A stretch of 64,000 nt of DNA from Spirochaetales bacterium. Lineage in GTDB: Bacteria; Spirochaetota; Leptospiria; Leptospirales; Leptonemataceae. Location: contig JACKOY010000019.1 of NCBI GenBank assembly GCA_024233935.1, positions 18,829 to 82,828 of the forward strand. Direction: 5' to 3'. The first letter of the stretch is position 1, and every line of letters starts with the position of its first letter. Below the pieces are notes generated by a model. That model had not been told where the DNA came from. It did no database searches and was given only the letters and a program-made list of their open reading frames with translations. Both the position numbers and the translations under genes were made by a program. Below, piece after piece: positions 26,281 to 34,722 of this stretch.

Positions 26281-28296
26281 ATGCGTTTTCCTGACCAGGC
26301 TACAGCGAATCTTTACTATCGGGAAGCTTCCCCGACCGCACCGGTGCGTCGCGCGCGCTTTGCCGGTGACATGATGCGCGAATGGCCGGTGACCCAGGGC
26401 TTTGAACTGCGCCTGAACCCGGCCGAAAACGAACTGCGACCGCTTTTGCGTCGGGTCGAGGACGGGGACGTCTTTCTGGAAAGATTGGAGCTGGTCATGA
26501 ACTCCGACCAGCTGGCTTCCATTTCCCTGCACGATCGGGTTCCCATCACGGCCCGCTTTCGCCTGTACCAGCATGGTTTTCAGTCCTGGTCGTTTACCAC
26601 CGCGCGAACTCATCGCGAGCGCGATGCCTTTGTGCGGCTGGCATGGAAACACCGCATGGACGAAAATCCGGAGACCCCGTTCCAGTCCTGGCTGCCCTTT
26701 CGATTGCCCGGCGCTCTGTGGCCCGCCCGCGGCCGGTTTTATTCCGAGGGCCTGGTGGGGCTGGAAGAGATCGAACATTCGGGCGCGCCGGTGCGTATGC
26801 TGTTTTCCGTGGCGGGTCCGGGCCGACAGTTTGTGCGCTATCGGGTGCACCTCGATCCCCGGAGCGGTCGCCTGACGGAGTTCGCGGTCATCTGGGACTT
26901 CAACGGTCGTTTTTTTCCGCTGCACAGCCGCGAGTCGATTACCCGTCTGAGTTATCGTTTTTCGAACCTGCCCGAAGAAGACGGAAGCCGCAAACGCGAT
27001 CGGTCGAGCTTCGGCGCGTTTCTGGATGAGACCATGGCGGGTGTGGCGCGGGCTTTTAAGGGGCGGGCGCGAAACGATCGGGGCATTGTGGGGTGGTGCT
27101 CCTGGTATTACTATTATACGGATATCAGCGAAGGCGTGATTCTCCGCAACCTGCGGGCCTTAAAGAAAAGCGATCTCAAGATCGACATCTTTCAGATTGA
27201 CGATGGTTACCAGCGGGCCCTGGGCGACTGGCTCGAAACCAACCAGAAGTTTCCGACCGGCATGAAGTATCTGGCGCGCGAAATCAAAGCCGCCGGCTTC
27301 GATCGCGGCATCTGGCTGGCGCCGACCATCATTCAGAACAATTGCCGTTTGGCCCGTGACATGCCGGAGCTGATTCTCAAGCAGGTCGAAAGCGATAAAG
27401 CCGTGAAGGCGCTCTACAATCCACAGTGGGGTGGCTGGGCGTACGAATTGGACGTGACCCATCCACGTTATGAAGAGTGGCTTAAGCACACGATTCACAC
27501 GATCGTGCACGACTGGGGATACAATTATCTGAAACTGGATTTCCTTTTCGCGGCGGGGCTGCGCGGTCGATACCACGTAAACAATCGAACCGCTGCCGAG
27601 CGCCTGCATCATTTGTTTCAGTTGATCCGGCGCGTGGCCGGCAAAAAGACCTTTCTGCTCGGCTGTGGCGCGCCGCTCTGGCCGGCAATCGGAATCATGG
27701 ATGGAATGCGCATCGGAATGGACACGAACCATTTCTGGGATCACACCTTTCTTTCGCGTTTGCTCAGGGACCGAAACTTTCCGACCGCCAGAAGCTCCCT
27801 CATAAATACAATCACCCGCAGCTACATGCACAATCGTTTCTGGATCAATGATCCGGATTGCCTGATGGTGCGCGACGAACGCACCACGCTCAACCGCGCG
27901 CAGGTACTCTTGATGGCCTCCGTGATGGCGGTGAGCGGCGGCATGCTCCTGCTTTCCGACGATCTGACACGCCTGGACCCGGACCGCTTTCGCATCTTCT
28001 CGGAGGCCACCCGCTTGAATCGACGCTGTGCGGCCCACACACCGATTCCTCTCGGTCTTCTGGATCATCATTTTCCGGAAGGCCTGTACAATCCGGCCGG
28101 CTTTCTGGGGGTCTGGAATGCGCGTCCCACTCCTTTCCGCCTGAGCGTAGAGGTGCCCCCGGGGGTGGACGAGGGCGCCCTGCGGGGGGCCCGGGATTAC
28201 TGGACCGGTCAGTCCATGCCCTGGCGCGTGCGCGATGGCCGTGCCAGCATCAGCCTCGCGCCTTTTGAAAGCATGGTCGCCGTTCTGGGCGGTTGA
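26281..28296 (+). CDS. GH36-type alpha-galactosidase/glycosidase
   Basis: 671 residues without a signal peptide, so cytoplasmic. After a beta-rich N-terminal domain (1-260) comes a TIM-barrel: GWCSWYYYYTDISE, IFQIDDGYQ, then nucleophile D420 in YLKLDFLF and the presumed acid/base D481 in RIGMDTNHFWD. These match clan GH-D (GH27/GH36). A C-terminal beta domain follows. Substrates of the family are alpha-galactosides such as melibiose and raffinose; the exact one here is open. The ATG at 26281 lies three codons inside a TTG-initiated frame; ribosome site weak. An intrinsic terminator lies 70 bp downstream. Confidence 0.8.
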   Translation: MRFPDQATANLYYREASPTAPVRRARFAGDMMREWPVTQGFELRLNPAENELRPLLRRVEDGDVFLERLELVMNSDQLASISLHDRVPITARFRLYQHGFQSWSFTTARTHRERDAFVRLAWKHRMDENPETPFQSWLPFRLPGALWPARGRFYSEGLVGLEEIEHSGAPVRMLFSVAGPGRQFVRYRVHLDPRSGRLTEFAVIWDFNGRFFPLHSRESITRLSYRFSNLPEEDGSRKRDRSSFGAFLDETMAGVARAFKGRARNDRGIVGWCSWYYYYTDISEGVILRNLRALKKSDLKIDIFQIDDGYQRALGDWLETNQKFPTGMKYLAREIKAAGFDRGIWLAPTIIQNNCRLARDMPELILKQVESDKAVKALYNPQWGGWAYELDVTHPRYEEWLKHTIHTIVHDWGYNYLKLDFLFAAGLRGRYHVNNRTAAERLHHLFQLIRRVAGKKTFLLGCGAPLWPAIGIMDGMRIGMDTNHFWDHTFLSRLLRDRNFPTARSSLINTITRSYMHNRFWINDPDCLMVRDERTTLNRAQVLLMASVMAVSGGMLLLSDDLTRLDPDRFRIFSEATRLNRRCAAHTPIPLGLLDHHFPEGLYNPAGFLGVWNARPTPFRLSVEVPPGVDEGALRGARDYWTGQSMPWRVRDGRASISLAPFESMVAVLGG

Positions 28297-28365
28297 TTAT
28301 GTCCCGCACGATGGCGACGCCTCTCATGCCGCCCGCCGCGATGCTTTTGCGAAGCGGAGGGCCTG

Positions 28366-28395
28366 CCGGGCCGGGAATATCCTGCCCGGTTTTTC
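28366..28395 (+). terminator. Intrinsic terminator after the glycosidase gene
   Basis: CCGGGC (28366-28371) pairs with GCCCGG (28385-28390) across a 13-base loop and is followed by TTTTT (28391-28395). It separates the glycosidase transcript from the flagellar promoter that starts six bases further on. Confidence 0.7.
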
Positions 28396-28400
28396 CGATT

Positions 28401-28430
28401 TGACCGAAATATAGAACGAAAGCTATGTTC
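28401..28430 (+). promoter_or_regulatory. Putative sigma-70-type promoter of fliN
   Basis: TTGACC (28401-28406), an 18-base spacer, and TATGTT (28425-28430). It lies directly behind an intrinsic terminator and 52 bases before the fliN ATG. No good sigma-28 match was seen. Confidence 0.45.
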
Positions 28431-28482
28431 TAAGTCGTCGGGTGAGACCGGCGCAAGAATCGGGGAAACCCGGGGGAATACT

Positions 28483-29565
28483 ATGGTCGACGGTTCACTA
28501 TCCCAGGAAGAGATTGATCTTCTGCTCCAGGGTGCGGATGACTTCAGCGGTTCCGCGCCGGACTCTGGCGGCGGCGTTTCGGCGGAGGCTATCGGCCAGG
28601 ATTTGTCTCCTCTGGAGCGCGAGACTGTCGCTGACATTGTCCTGCATGCTCTGAACGCGGGCACTCAGGGGCTCGGTCTCATCCTTTCGCGGAATGTCAA
28701 ACTCGGCAATCCCTATCCCGAAGTCAAAGCCCAGGATGCGATCCAGAGCGAATTCGATTCGGGCCACGTGGTGTTTACTCAGAAACTGAGCGGAGCCATC
28801 AATGGCGCCATCGGTCTGTTCCTTCCCTCCGCCGATGCAGGGCGACTGGCCGGCATTGTGATGGGTAGCGAAGGCGCTCCGGGCAGCGAACTCGACAGCG
28901 CGCAGATCGCCACTGTGAAAGACGCCATTGGCCCCATGCTCTTTAACCTGGCCACCCAGATCTCGGTGCGTGTAGGTGCGGCCATCACTCCCATGCCGGT
29001 CGATGTTCGTTCGACCGACGACTCGGACTTTCCGCTGACCGACGGCGGGCAATACTTAAAGATCCAGATCCCCTTCGTGATTGAAGGCTCTATCGACTCG
29101 CGACTGAACATGGTCATGCCCCTGGGCATGGCGATGGAGATTTACAACAAGTCCCGGCAACAGGGCCAGCCGGCCATGGCGGGCCAGCCCCAGGGCGGTA
29201 TGCCGGGCATGGGGCAACCCACCGGTCCTCAACCGGGCCAGACCGGAATTCAGGATGTTGGCTTTCCGTCGCTTTCGACCGGAGCCTCCGGGCCGCTGCA
29301 ACCCAACATGAATCTGCTCATGGACGTGCAGATGACCCTGACGGTGGAACTGGGTCGCACGAAGATGTACATCAAAGAGATCCTCGGCCTCGGAGAAGGT
29401 TCGATTATCGAGCTCGACAAACTGGCGGGTGAGCCCGTGGACATGCTGGTAAATGGTAAACTGATCGCAAAAGGCGAGGTTGTGGTGATTGACGAAAACT
29501 TCGGTGTCCGCGTCACCGACATCGTAAGCCCGATCGATCGTCTGAAAACCCAGAAGCAGGAGTAA
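28483..29565 (+). CDS. fliN: Flagellar motor switch protein FliN/FliY
   Basis: 360 residues, longer than the short enterobacterial FliN. N-terminal LSQEEIDLLLQG is the motif shared by FliM and FliY. A middle CheC/FliM-like domain runs about 45-215 (FLPSADAGRLAGIVMG; VKDAIGPMLFNLATQ), then a Gln/Gly/Pro-rich linker (about 225-260), and the C-terminal FliN/SpoA domain MDVQMTLTVELGRTKMYIKE ... GEVVVIDENFGVRVTDI. It forms the C-ring of the motor and controls rotation sense. GGGGGA six bases before the ATG. It heads the short flagellar cluster fliN-fliO; the export genes follow only after 13 kb. Confidence 0.88.
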   Translation: MVDGSLSQEEIDLLLQGADDFSGSAPDSGGGVSAEAIGQDLSPLERETVADIVLHALNAGTQGLGLILSRNVKLGNPYPEVKAQDAIQSEFDSGHVVFTQKLSGAINGAIGLFLPSADAGRLAGIVMGSEGAPGSELDSAQIATVKDAIGPMLFNLATQISVRVGAAITPMPVDVRSTDDSDFPLTDGGQYLKIQIPFVIEGSIDSRLNMVMPLGMAMEIYNKSRQQGQPAMAGQPQGGMPGMGQPTGPQPGQTGIQDVGFPSLSTGASGPLQPNMNLLMDVQMTLTVELGRTKMYIKEILGLGEGSIIELDKLAGEPVDMLVNGKLIAKGEVVVIDENFGVRVTDIVSPIDRLKTQKQE

Positions 29566-29590
29566 ACCCCCACCTTCCTCCGGGAGACCG

Positions 29591-29613
29591 AGGCCCGGCT
29601 TTTTCTCGGGCCT
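29591..29613 (+). other. Hairpin between fliN and fliO
   Basis: AGGCCCG (29591-29597) and CGGGCCT (29607-29613) form a seven-base stem with a T-rich loop. There is no downstream T-run, so it may be a weak terminator or an mRNA processing/stability element that uncouples fliN from fliO. Confidence 0.4.
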
Positions 29614-29729
29614 GCCGCGGGCTCTGCATCTCGGAAACGGAATTGCCTGTCCATTGCCGCCGAATCTGCGCCACACGCCGGCTCAATACGCCGCCGCAGA
29701 GGACTTCTTTTCACGGCCTGAATACTCAC

Positions 29730-29757
29730 TTGACGCGGGTTCTCTATGTGACATAAT
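29730..29757 (+). promoter_or_regulatory. Putative promoter of fliO
   Basis: TTGACG (29730-29735), 16 bases, CATAAT (29752-29757). The GTG start of fliO lies eight bases after the -10 box and has no Shine-Dalgarno, so the mRNA would be leaderless. Confidence 0.45.
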
Positions 29758-29765
29758 CTGTCTCC

Positions 29766-30653
29766 GTGTCGCTTACCAGCCGCCTGTCCCATCATTTGAT
29801 ACTCCTGGCGTTCCTGTTGGGGTTGAGCCCGGTCGCGCTCCGCGCCGAACCGGCCACGCCTGCGAGTCCAACGCCGGAGGAAAGCTCCGAACCAGAGCCG
29901 ACCCGGGATGACGTCCAGGAGATTGGCGACGCCTGGATTCACGAGTTGCAGAATGCGGCCCCGAACCCGGGGTCCGAGCAGGATCCCGGCACGCCCATTG
30001 GTCCGGCCGGCGAGCAGCGTTTTCACAATCCCGGAAGCGAAGCCGAAAGCGCTGAGGGGACCGAGCAGTCCGCTCCCGGGGTTTTTGCCGAAGAAGAAAG
30101 CCCATCGTTCTTCGGAGTTGTGCTGCGGTTTCTCGGATTGATGGCTCTGATGTTGGGCGGCTTCTATTTTGTCATGCGCTACATGAAGCGCCGTTCGGGC
30201 ATGGGCTTCGCCGCCAATGGCAGCGAGGTGGTCCAGGTCCTGCTTTCGGTGCCTTTGGTGCAGGGCAAGTTTCTCCAGGTCGTGGACGTGGCCGGCAAAC
30301 TTTTGGTGCTCGGCGTTTCGGATTCCGGAGTTCAGATGTTGACCACCGTCGAAGACGGAACCACCGCAGACCGCCTGCGACTCTGGCAATCGCGCCAGGA
30401 GCCGCGCGCTCCGGTCGTGGGCGTGGTGGAGCAATTGGCCCGGCTCGTGACCGGTGGCGATTTTCGTTTCTGGAAGTCCGAAGCGGGACACACGGCGCGC
30501 ACGCGATCGTTTCGTGAAATGCTGGGCGCCGAGACGGCGGCTCCGGTTGTCGGTCCGCAGCAAGCCGACTCTCCGAACGAAGACGGATTGCGTGACCTGC
30601 TCAAAGAGCAACGGCGTCGTCTGTCCCGGTTGAAACAAAGCAACAAAGAATAG
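29766..30653 (+). CDS. fliO: Flagellar export protein FliO/FliZ
   Basis: 295 residues from GTG. A signal-like N-terminus (LILLAFLLGLSPVALRAE) is followed by a long Pro/Glu-rich periplasmic stretch (about 28-110), one membrane helix (FFGVVLRFLGLMALMLGGFY, about 115-135), then the conserved cytoplasmic FliO domain: VLLSVPLVQGKFLQVVDVAGKLLVLGVSDSGVQML in two halves around residue 165-195. FliO helps assemble the FliP pore. It is longer than in enterics, as in other spirochaetes. Its usual partner fliP is 13.4 kb away. The next gene begins 31 bp downstream but is metabolic. Confidence 0.82.
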   Translation: MSLTSRLSHHLILLAFLLGLSPVALRAEPATPASPTPEESSEPEPTRDDVQEIGDAWIHELQNAAPNPGSEQDPGTPIGPAGEQRFHNPGSEAESAEGTEQSAPGVFAEEESPSFFGVVLRFLGLMALMLGGFYFVMRYMKRRSGMGFAANGSEVVQVLLSVPLVQGKFLQVVDVAGKLLVLGVSDSGVQMLTTVEDGTTADRLRLWQSRQEPRAPVVGVVEQLARLVTGGDFRFWKSEAGHTARTRSFREMLGAETAAPVVGPQQADSPNEDGLRDLLKEQRRRLSRLKQSNKE

Positions 30654-30684
30654 CCATGAGTTCGCCATCGTTCATGCTGGGTGC

Positions 30685-31698
30685 ATGAATCTGCCCGATA
30701 CAATGCGCGCCGCTGTTCTCGGTGAATACAAAGACGAAATCGAGTTGGAAGTCACCGAGATTCCCGTGCCGCGCCCGGGGCCAGGACAGGTGCTGCTGCG
30801 TATGTTGCGCACCAACATCAACCCTTCGGATCTGTCATTCATGCATGGTCAGTATGGCTTCAGAAAACCGCTCCCGACGGTCCCCGGTTTTGAAGGTTCC
30901 GGTCTTGTGGTTGCCTCGGGCGGCGGTCTTCTGGGCCGTTACCTTAGAGGCAAACGCGTCTCCACCGCGGCCCGGCCCCAGGGCAGCGGGACCTTTGCAG
31001 AGTATATGCTCGCTGATGCGGGCAGTTGTATTCCGCTTCTGAACAGTGTGAGTGACGAACAGGGAGCGGCCCTGATTGTAAATCCGCTGACCGCCTGGGC
31101 CATGCTAAACGACATCGTGCTTAAGGGCGGGGCGAAGGCTGTTGTGCAGACAGCCGCAGCGGGAGCGCTCGGCCGCATGATTCAACGTCTGGGAACGCGG
31201 CTGGGTTTGCGTGTGGTCAATATTGTGCGACGACCGGAGCAGGTCGCAGCCCTGAAACAAATCGGCGCCGGGATCGTGCTCGATTCTTCGGACGCGCAAT
31301 TTGAGTCCACGCTGCGCCATGTTGCGCGGGAGGCGGACGCCACCGTGGCTCTGGATGCGGTCTCCGGTGAGATGAGCGCGACACTTCTCTCCAACATGCC
31401 TGCAAATTCACGTGTTGTGGTCTACGGGGGTCTGTCCGGGGAGGCGGTGCCGGTTCAGACGGGCATGCTGATTTTTGGCGGCCAACAGCTGGAAGGTTTC
31501 TGGCTTTCCAGATGGATTGCAGGACAACGGGGCTGGTCCATGATTCGTCTGGCGCGTCGTATCCAGAAGATGCTGGCGGGCGACCTGAGAACCGAGGTGC
31601 GCGAAGTTGTGCCACTCTCAGAAGCCTCCCGGGCTGTACGTTCTTACCAGCAGGATATGAGCGCCGGCAAGATGTTGATCGACTGTACGGCGGCTTGA
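30685..31698 (+). CDS. Quinone oxidoreductase / enoyl-reductase-like MDR protein
   Basis: 337 residues of the zinc-free medium-chain dehydrogenase family. Typical features are NINPSDLSFMHGQYGFRKPLPTVPGFEGSG near 45-75, the nucleotide-binding VVQTAAAGALGRMIQRLG (about 148-165) in place of the zinc-enzyme G-x-G-x-x-G, and the C-terminal SAGKMLIDC. The zinc ligands are missing. It likely reduces a quinone or an alpha,beta-unsaturated thioester with NADPH. Its stop is two bases before the GTG of the YjbQ gene, giving a small operon. Confidence 0.8.
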   Translation: MNLPDTMRAAVLGEYKDEIELEVTEIPVPRPGPGQVLLRMLRTNINPSDLSFMHGQYGFRKPLPTVPGFEGSGLVVASGGGLLGRYLRGKRVSTAARPQGSGTFAEYMLADAGSCIPLLNSVSDEQGAALIVNPLTAWAMLNDIVLKGGAKAVVQTAAAGALGRMIQRLGTRLGLRVVNIVRRPEQVAALKQIGAGIVLDSSDAQFESTLRHVAREADATVALDAVSGEMSATLLSNMPANSRVVVYGGLSGEAVPVQTGMLIFGGQQLEGFWLSRWIAGQRGWSMIRLARRIQKMLAGDLRTEVREVVPLSEASRAVRSYQQDMSAGKMLIDCTAA

Positions 31699-31700
31699 CT

Positions 31701-32123
31701 GTGGAAGTGCGAACCGAACGCCTGCGCCTGGAGACCCGCGGTCGCAACCAGATCATTGATCTCAGCGAGGACATCAGCGCCATCGTGCGAAAGTCGGGTC
31801 TTTCTGAAGGTCAGGCAACGGTCTTTGCGATCGGTTCAACGGCCGGAATAACGGTCATTGAGTATGAACCCGGCCTGGTCGAGACCGATCTGCCGGCCCT
31901 CTTTGAAAGGCTTGCGCCCTACGGGGCCGACTACGCCCATCACGCCACCTGGGGTGACGACAATGGCGCCGCCCACTTACGCGCTTCCCTTTTGGGCGGC
32001 AGTTACGTTGTGCCGTTTCAGAAGGCGAAGCTGATTCTCGGGCAATGGCAGCAAGTGGTGTACGTCGATTTCGATACCCGGCCCCGTCGGCGCGAGATCG
32101 TCGTGCAGCTACTCGGCAGCTGA
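31701..32123 (+). CDS. YjbQ/UPF0047 family protein
   Basis: 140 residues, the usual size. Motifs of the family are present: FAIGSTAGITVIEYEPG, then HHATWGDDNGAAHLRASLLG with the conserved histidines, and the C-terminal GQWQQVVYVDFDTRPRRREIVV (given in part). Some members show thiamine-phosphate synthase side activity; the real role is unsettled. The GTG at 31701 lies just after the upstream stop; a TTG at 31695 is the alternative. The 3' end overlaps the convergent hybrid kinase gene by 15 bp. Confidence 0.82.
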   Translation: MEVRTERLRLETRGRNQIIDLSEDISAIVRKSGLSEGQATVFAIGSTAGITVIEYEPGLVETDLPALFERLAPYGADYAHHATWGDDNGAAHLRASLLGGSYVVPFQKAKLILGQWQQVVYVDFDTRPRRREIVVQLLGS

Positions 32124-34628
32124 ATCGGTTCTGCGCGGTGTTGCAATGTAGGTCGCCATGGCTTCGAGCAGCATGTTCTTGCTGATGGGCTTGGAAAGAT
32201 GACGGTCGCATCCGGCTTCGAGACTTTGTTCCAGGTCTTCTTTGCGTGCGTTGGCCGAAAGAGCCACAATCGGGGTGCGCTGGCGGGCTTCGGCGCTTTC
32301 CCAGGCGCGTATGCGTCGCGTTGCGGTGAGGCCGTCCATGACCGGCATCTGGATGTCCATGAGAATGAGGTCGTATTTTTCGGCGTGGACCTTCTCAAGT
32401 GCGACCTGCCCGTCGTTGGCGAAATCCACACGCACCGGCTCACTCTTTAAGAAGGCCGAGAGCAAGAAGCGATTGTCCTCATTGTCCTCGACCACCAGAA
32501 TGTGCGCTGCGGGCAGGGTTGGGCGTGCCTTCTCTGCGCCCGGGTGCGCAGGGGCGGTTGCGTCATCGGGACGGTCAAAAGGAAGGATGGCGCGAAACCT
32601 GCTCCCGCGACCGACCTCGCTCTCCACGTGTATCTCGCCGCCCATTGCTTCCACCAGGCCGCGGCAGATCGCAAGCCCCAGGCCGGAGCCTCCATACGGT
32701 CGGGAAGCGGACGAATCCAGTTGGGCGAAGCGGTCGAAGATGAATTCGAGGCGATCTTCGGGTATGCCGATGCCGGTATCGCGCACTTCAAATTCTAACC
32801 AGACCCGGTTCGCAACCCTCTCGCCGGCGCGTTCGGGGGCTGGCCGGACCGCAGCAACAACCTCGCCCCGATGCGTGAACTTCACCGCGTTGCCGATCAG
32901 GTTTACCAGAATCTGCTCCACGCGGGTTGCGTCGCCGACCAGCATCGCGGGGATACCGGGTGCGACCTCGGTGCGTACGACCAGGTCCTTTCCGCGGCCG
33001 CGTATGCGCATCAGGCTGCTTGATTGATCCAGCACTTCGGCCGGACTGAATGAGGCTCGCTCCAGCTGTAAGCGGCCTTCTTCAATGCGGGCGATGTCGA
33101 GAACTTCATTTACGAGCATTAGCAGTTGTTGCCCCGAACGTTTCAGGAGCCGCACGTACTGATAGTCTTTGTCCGGCAGATCCAGGTCCGCCAGAAGATC
33201 CGCGGCGCCAATGATGGAATTCATGGGCGTGCGAATTTCGTGACTCATGGTGCTGAGAAAGGCGGATTTTGCGCGGCTCGATTCTTCAGCCTCGTGGCGC
33301 GCTCGCTCCAGATCGCGGGTGCGTTCGGCTACTTTCTGTTCCAGACCGGCCGAAAACTCTTCCACAGTGCGAAACGCGCGCGAAAGTCTGCGTGCCAGCA
33401 TAAGAGCCTGCACGAAGATAAATGCGAGCAGGCCAAAAGGCAGAAGCGGGGTGGATTCGACCCATCCGCGCGACGCGAGTATGTCCATTAATATGGTGGC
33501 CGCAAGTAAGGTCCAGCCGACCGTGAACAGCAGCGAACCGTCGCGGCCGCGGACGAGGGCCAGCATCGTCATGTAGAAGGCATAGATCACAGCGGCGACA
33601 ATAGTCAGCTGAAACATCCAAAGCCAGGCGGAGTAGATGGCCAGGGGAGTCAGAAGAACGAGGCCAAAGAAAGCAAGCGAGAGGCCTGCCAGGGCCGGCC
33701 AGACGGGTTTGAAGAATTCCGCAGGGTAGAGTTCCCTCAGGAATAGAACCCAGAGTGGCGCGCTAACACAGAAGGTCCAGTACTCCAGACGATATGCCAG
33801 GGACCAATCGATTTCGGGCAGATAGTGCGTAATCAAACGCTCGCCAACAAGCACCGTGCGCAGGGCAATCACCAGGCAGAACAGACTGAAGTAGAGCGTA
33901 GAACGATCTGCCGGCCGGAACACGAACAAGGACAGATGATAGATCGCCATTATCAAGAGCATGCCGAAGGCCACCAGATCGGCGGCGATATCGCGTTCGT
34001 GCCTGGCGAGAATGTTCTCCGGAGTGCCGAGCAGGAGCGGATTCCACAGGCCGCCCCAGTTGTTCTGGAAGTTGGCAACGTGGGCCACAAGTTCCAGGTC
34101 CCGGCCATCAACGGAAAACACGGCCACACCGCTTCGGTAGAAGGGTCGCGCGTTGTCCGCGGTCAGGGCCGGTTGCCCATTCGCATAGATGAGCGCTCCA
34201 TTGGCGTAGAGCCGAAAAGCCGTGCCCTGTTCCCGGGTTTTGATCGCCAGTTCGCGGGTTTCCGCTGGCAGTTTGATTCGTAGCCGATACGTTCCTGCGC
34301 CCACTCCGCCAAATGGCTTTCCGGCGATCCATTGGTCATTCCAGGTTGCCGGCACCCACATGGCTTCGCCCGCCTCCTGGCTCTGGCCAGGTTCGACAAA
34401 ACGATCGGCAAAAAACTCCCAGTAGCCGGTAAGATTGAAGATGGATCCGGGCGCACTGTCCCGGCTGGAAATGTCCAGGGTTCCGGCGCGGGCCTCCACA
34501 GGAACTTCGCGGGTGTTGCAGGCCGCAAAGAAGAGCAGGGCGATCCATGCCGCGTAGCCAGGCAATCTGCGCTTCCGGCGAGTTGGGGGCAGAACCGGTT
34601 CGGGCGGGCAGGACCTGCCCAAAGCCAA
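32109..34628 (-). CDS. Hybrid sensor histidine kinase/response regulator (7TMR-DISM type)
   Basis: About 839 residues. A lipoprotein-like leader ends in FFAAC (C37 with the start used). The periplasmic beta-sandwich domain (WEFFADRF, YRLRIKLPAETRELAIKT, FRLYANGALIYANG) is followed by seven hydrophobic helices (about 200-420), the 7TMR-DISM layout, a coiled coil, and the kinase core with phospho-acceptor H463 in STMSHEIRTP, N box LIGNAVKFTH and G boxes DTGIGIP and GGSGLGLAI. A receiver with D758 in LILMDIQMP ends the protein. The start is uncertain: no ATG is suitable, and I use a TTG with AAAGG upstream; longer frames would overlap the divergent cyclase gene. The output partner is unknown. 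Confidence 0.82.
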   Translation of the reverse strand: MALGRSCPPEPVLPPTRRKRRLPGYAAWIALLFFAACNTREVPVEARAGTLDISSRDSAPGSIFNLTGYWEFFADRFVEPGQSQEAGEAMWVPATWNDQWIAGKPFGGVGAGTYRLRIKLPAETRELAIKTREQGTAFRLYANGALIYANGQPALTADNARPFYRSGVAVFSVDGRDLELVAHVANFQNNWGGLWNPLLLGTPENILARHERDIAADLVAFGMLLIMAIYHLSLFVFRPADRSTLYFSLFCLVIALRTVLVGERLITHYLPEIDWSLAYRLEYWTFCVSAPLWVLFLRELYPAEFFKPVWPALAGLSLAFFGLVLLTPLAIYSAWLWMFQLTIVAAVIYAFYMTMLALVRGRDGSLLFTVGWTLLAATILMDILASRGWVESTPLLPFGLLAFIFVQALMLARRLSRAFRTVEEFSAGLEQKVAERTRDLERARHEAEESSRAKSAFLSTMSHEIRTPMNSIIGAADLLADLDLPDKDYQYVRLLKRSGQQLLMLVNEVLDIARIEEGRLQLERASFSPAEVLDQSSSLMRIRGRGKDLVVRTEVAPGIPAMLVGDATRVEQILVNLIGNAVKFTHRGEVVAAVRPAPERAGERVANRVWLEFEVRDTGIGIPEDRLEFIFDRFAQLDSSASRPYGGSGLGLAICRGLVEAMGGEIHVESEVGRGSRFRAILPFDRPDDATAPAHPGAEKARPTLPAAHILVVEDNEDNRFLLSAFLKSEPVRVDFANDGQVALEKVHAEKYDLILMDIQMPVMDGLTATRRIRAWESAEARQRTPIVALSANARKEDLEQSLEAGCDRHLSKPISKNMLLEAMATYIATPRRTDSAAE

Positions 34629-34722
34629 ATCTAGGCCTTTCGGACGATGCAATCCAGGCCCCTCGGTGGATTGAGCAACCGGCCGATTCTGTGTGATTAT
34701 TGTGAGCACAGGAGGAGTTCGC

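Noticed and set aside
28380..28482. Sigma-28 type promoter upstream of fliN
   Set aside because: No match to TAAA-N15-GCCGATAA; the TTGACC/TATGTT pair fits sigma-70 better.
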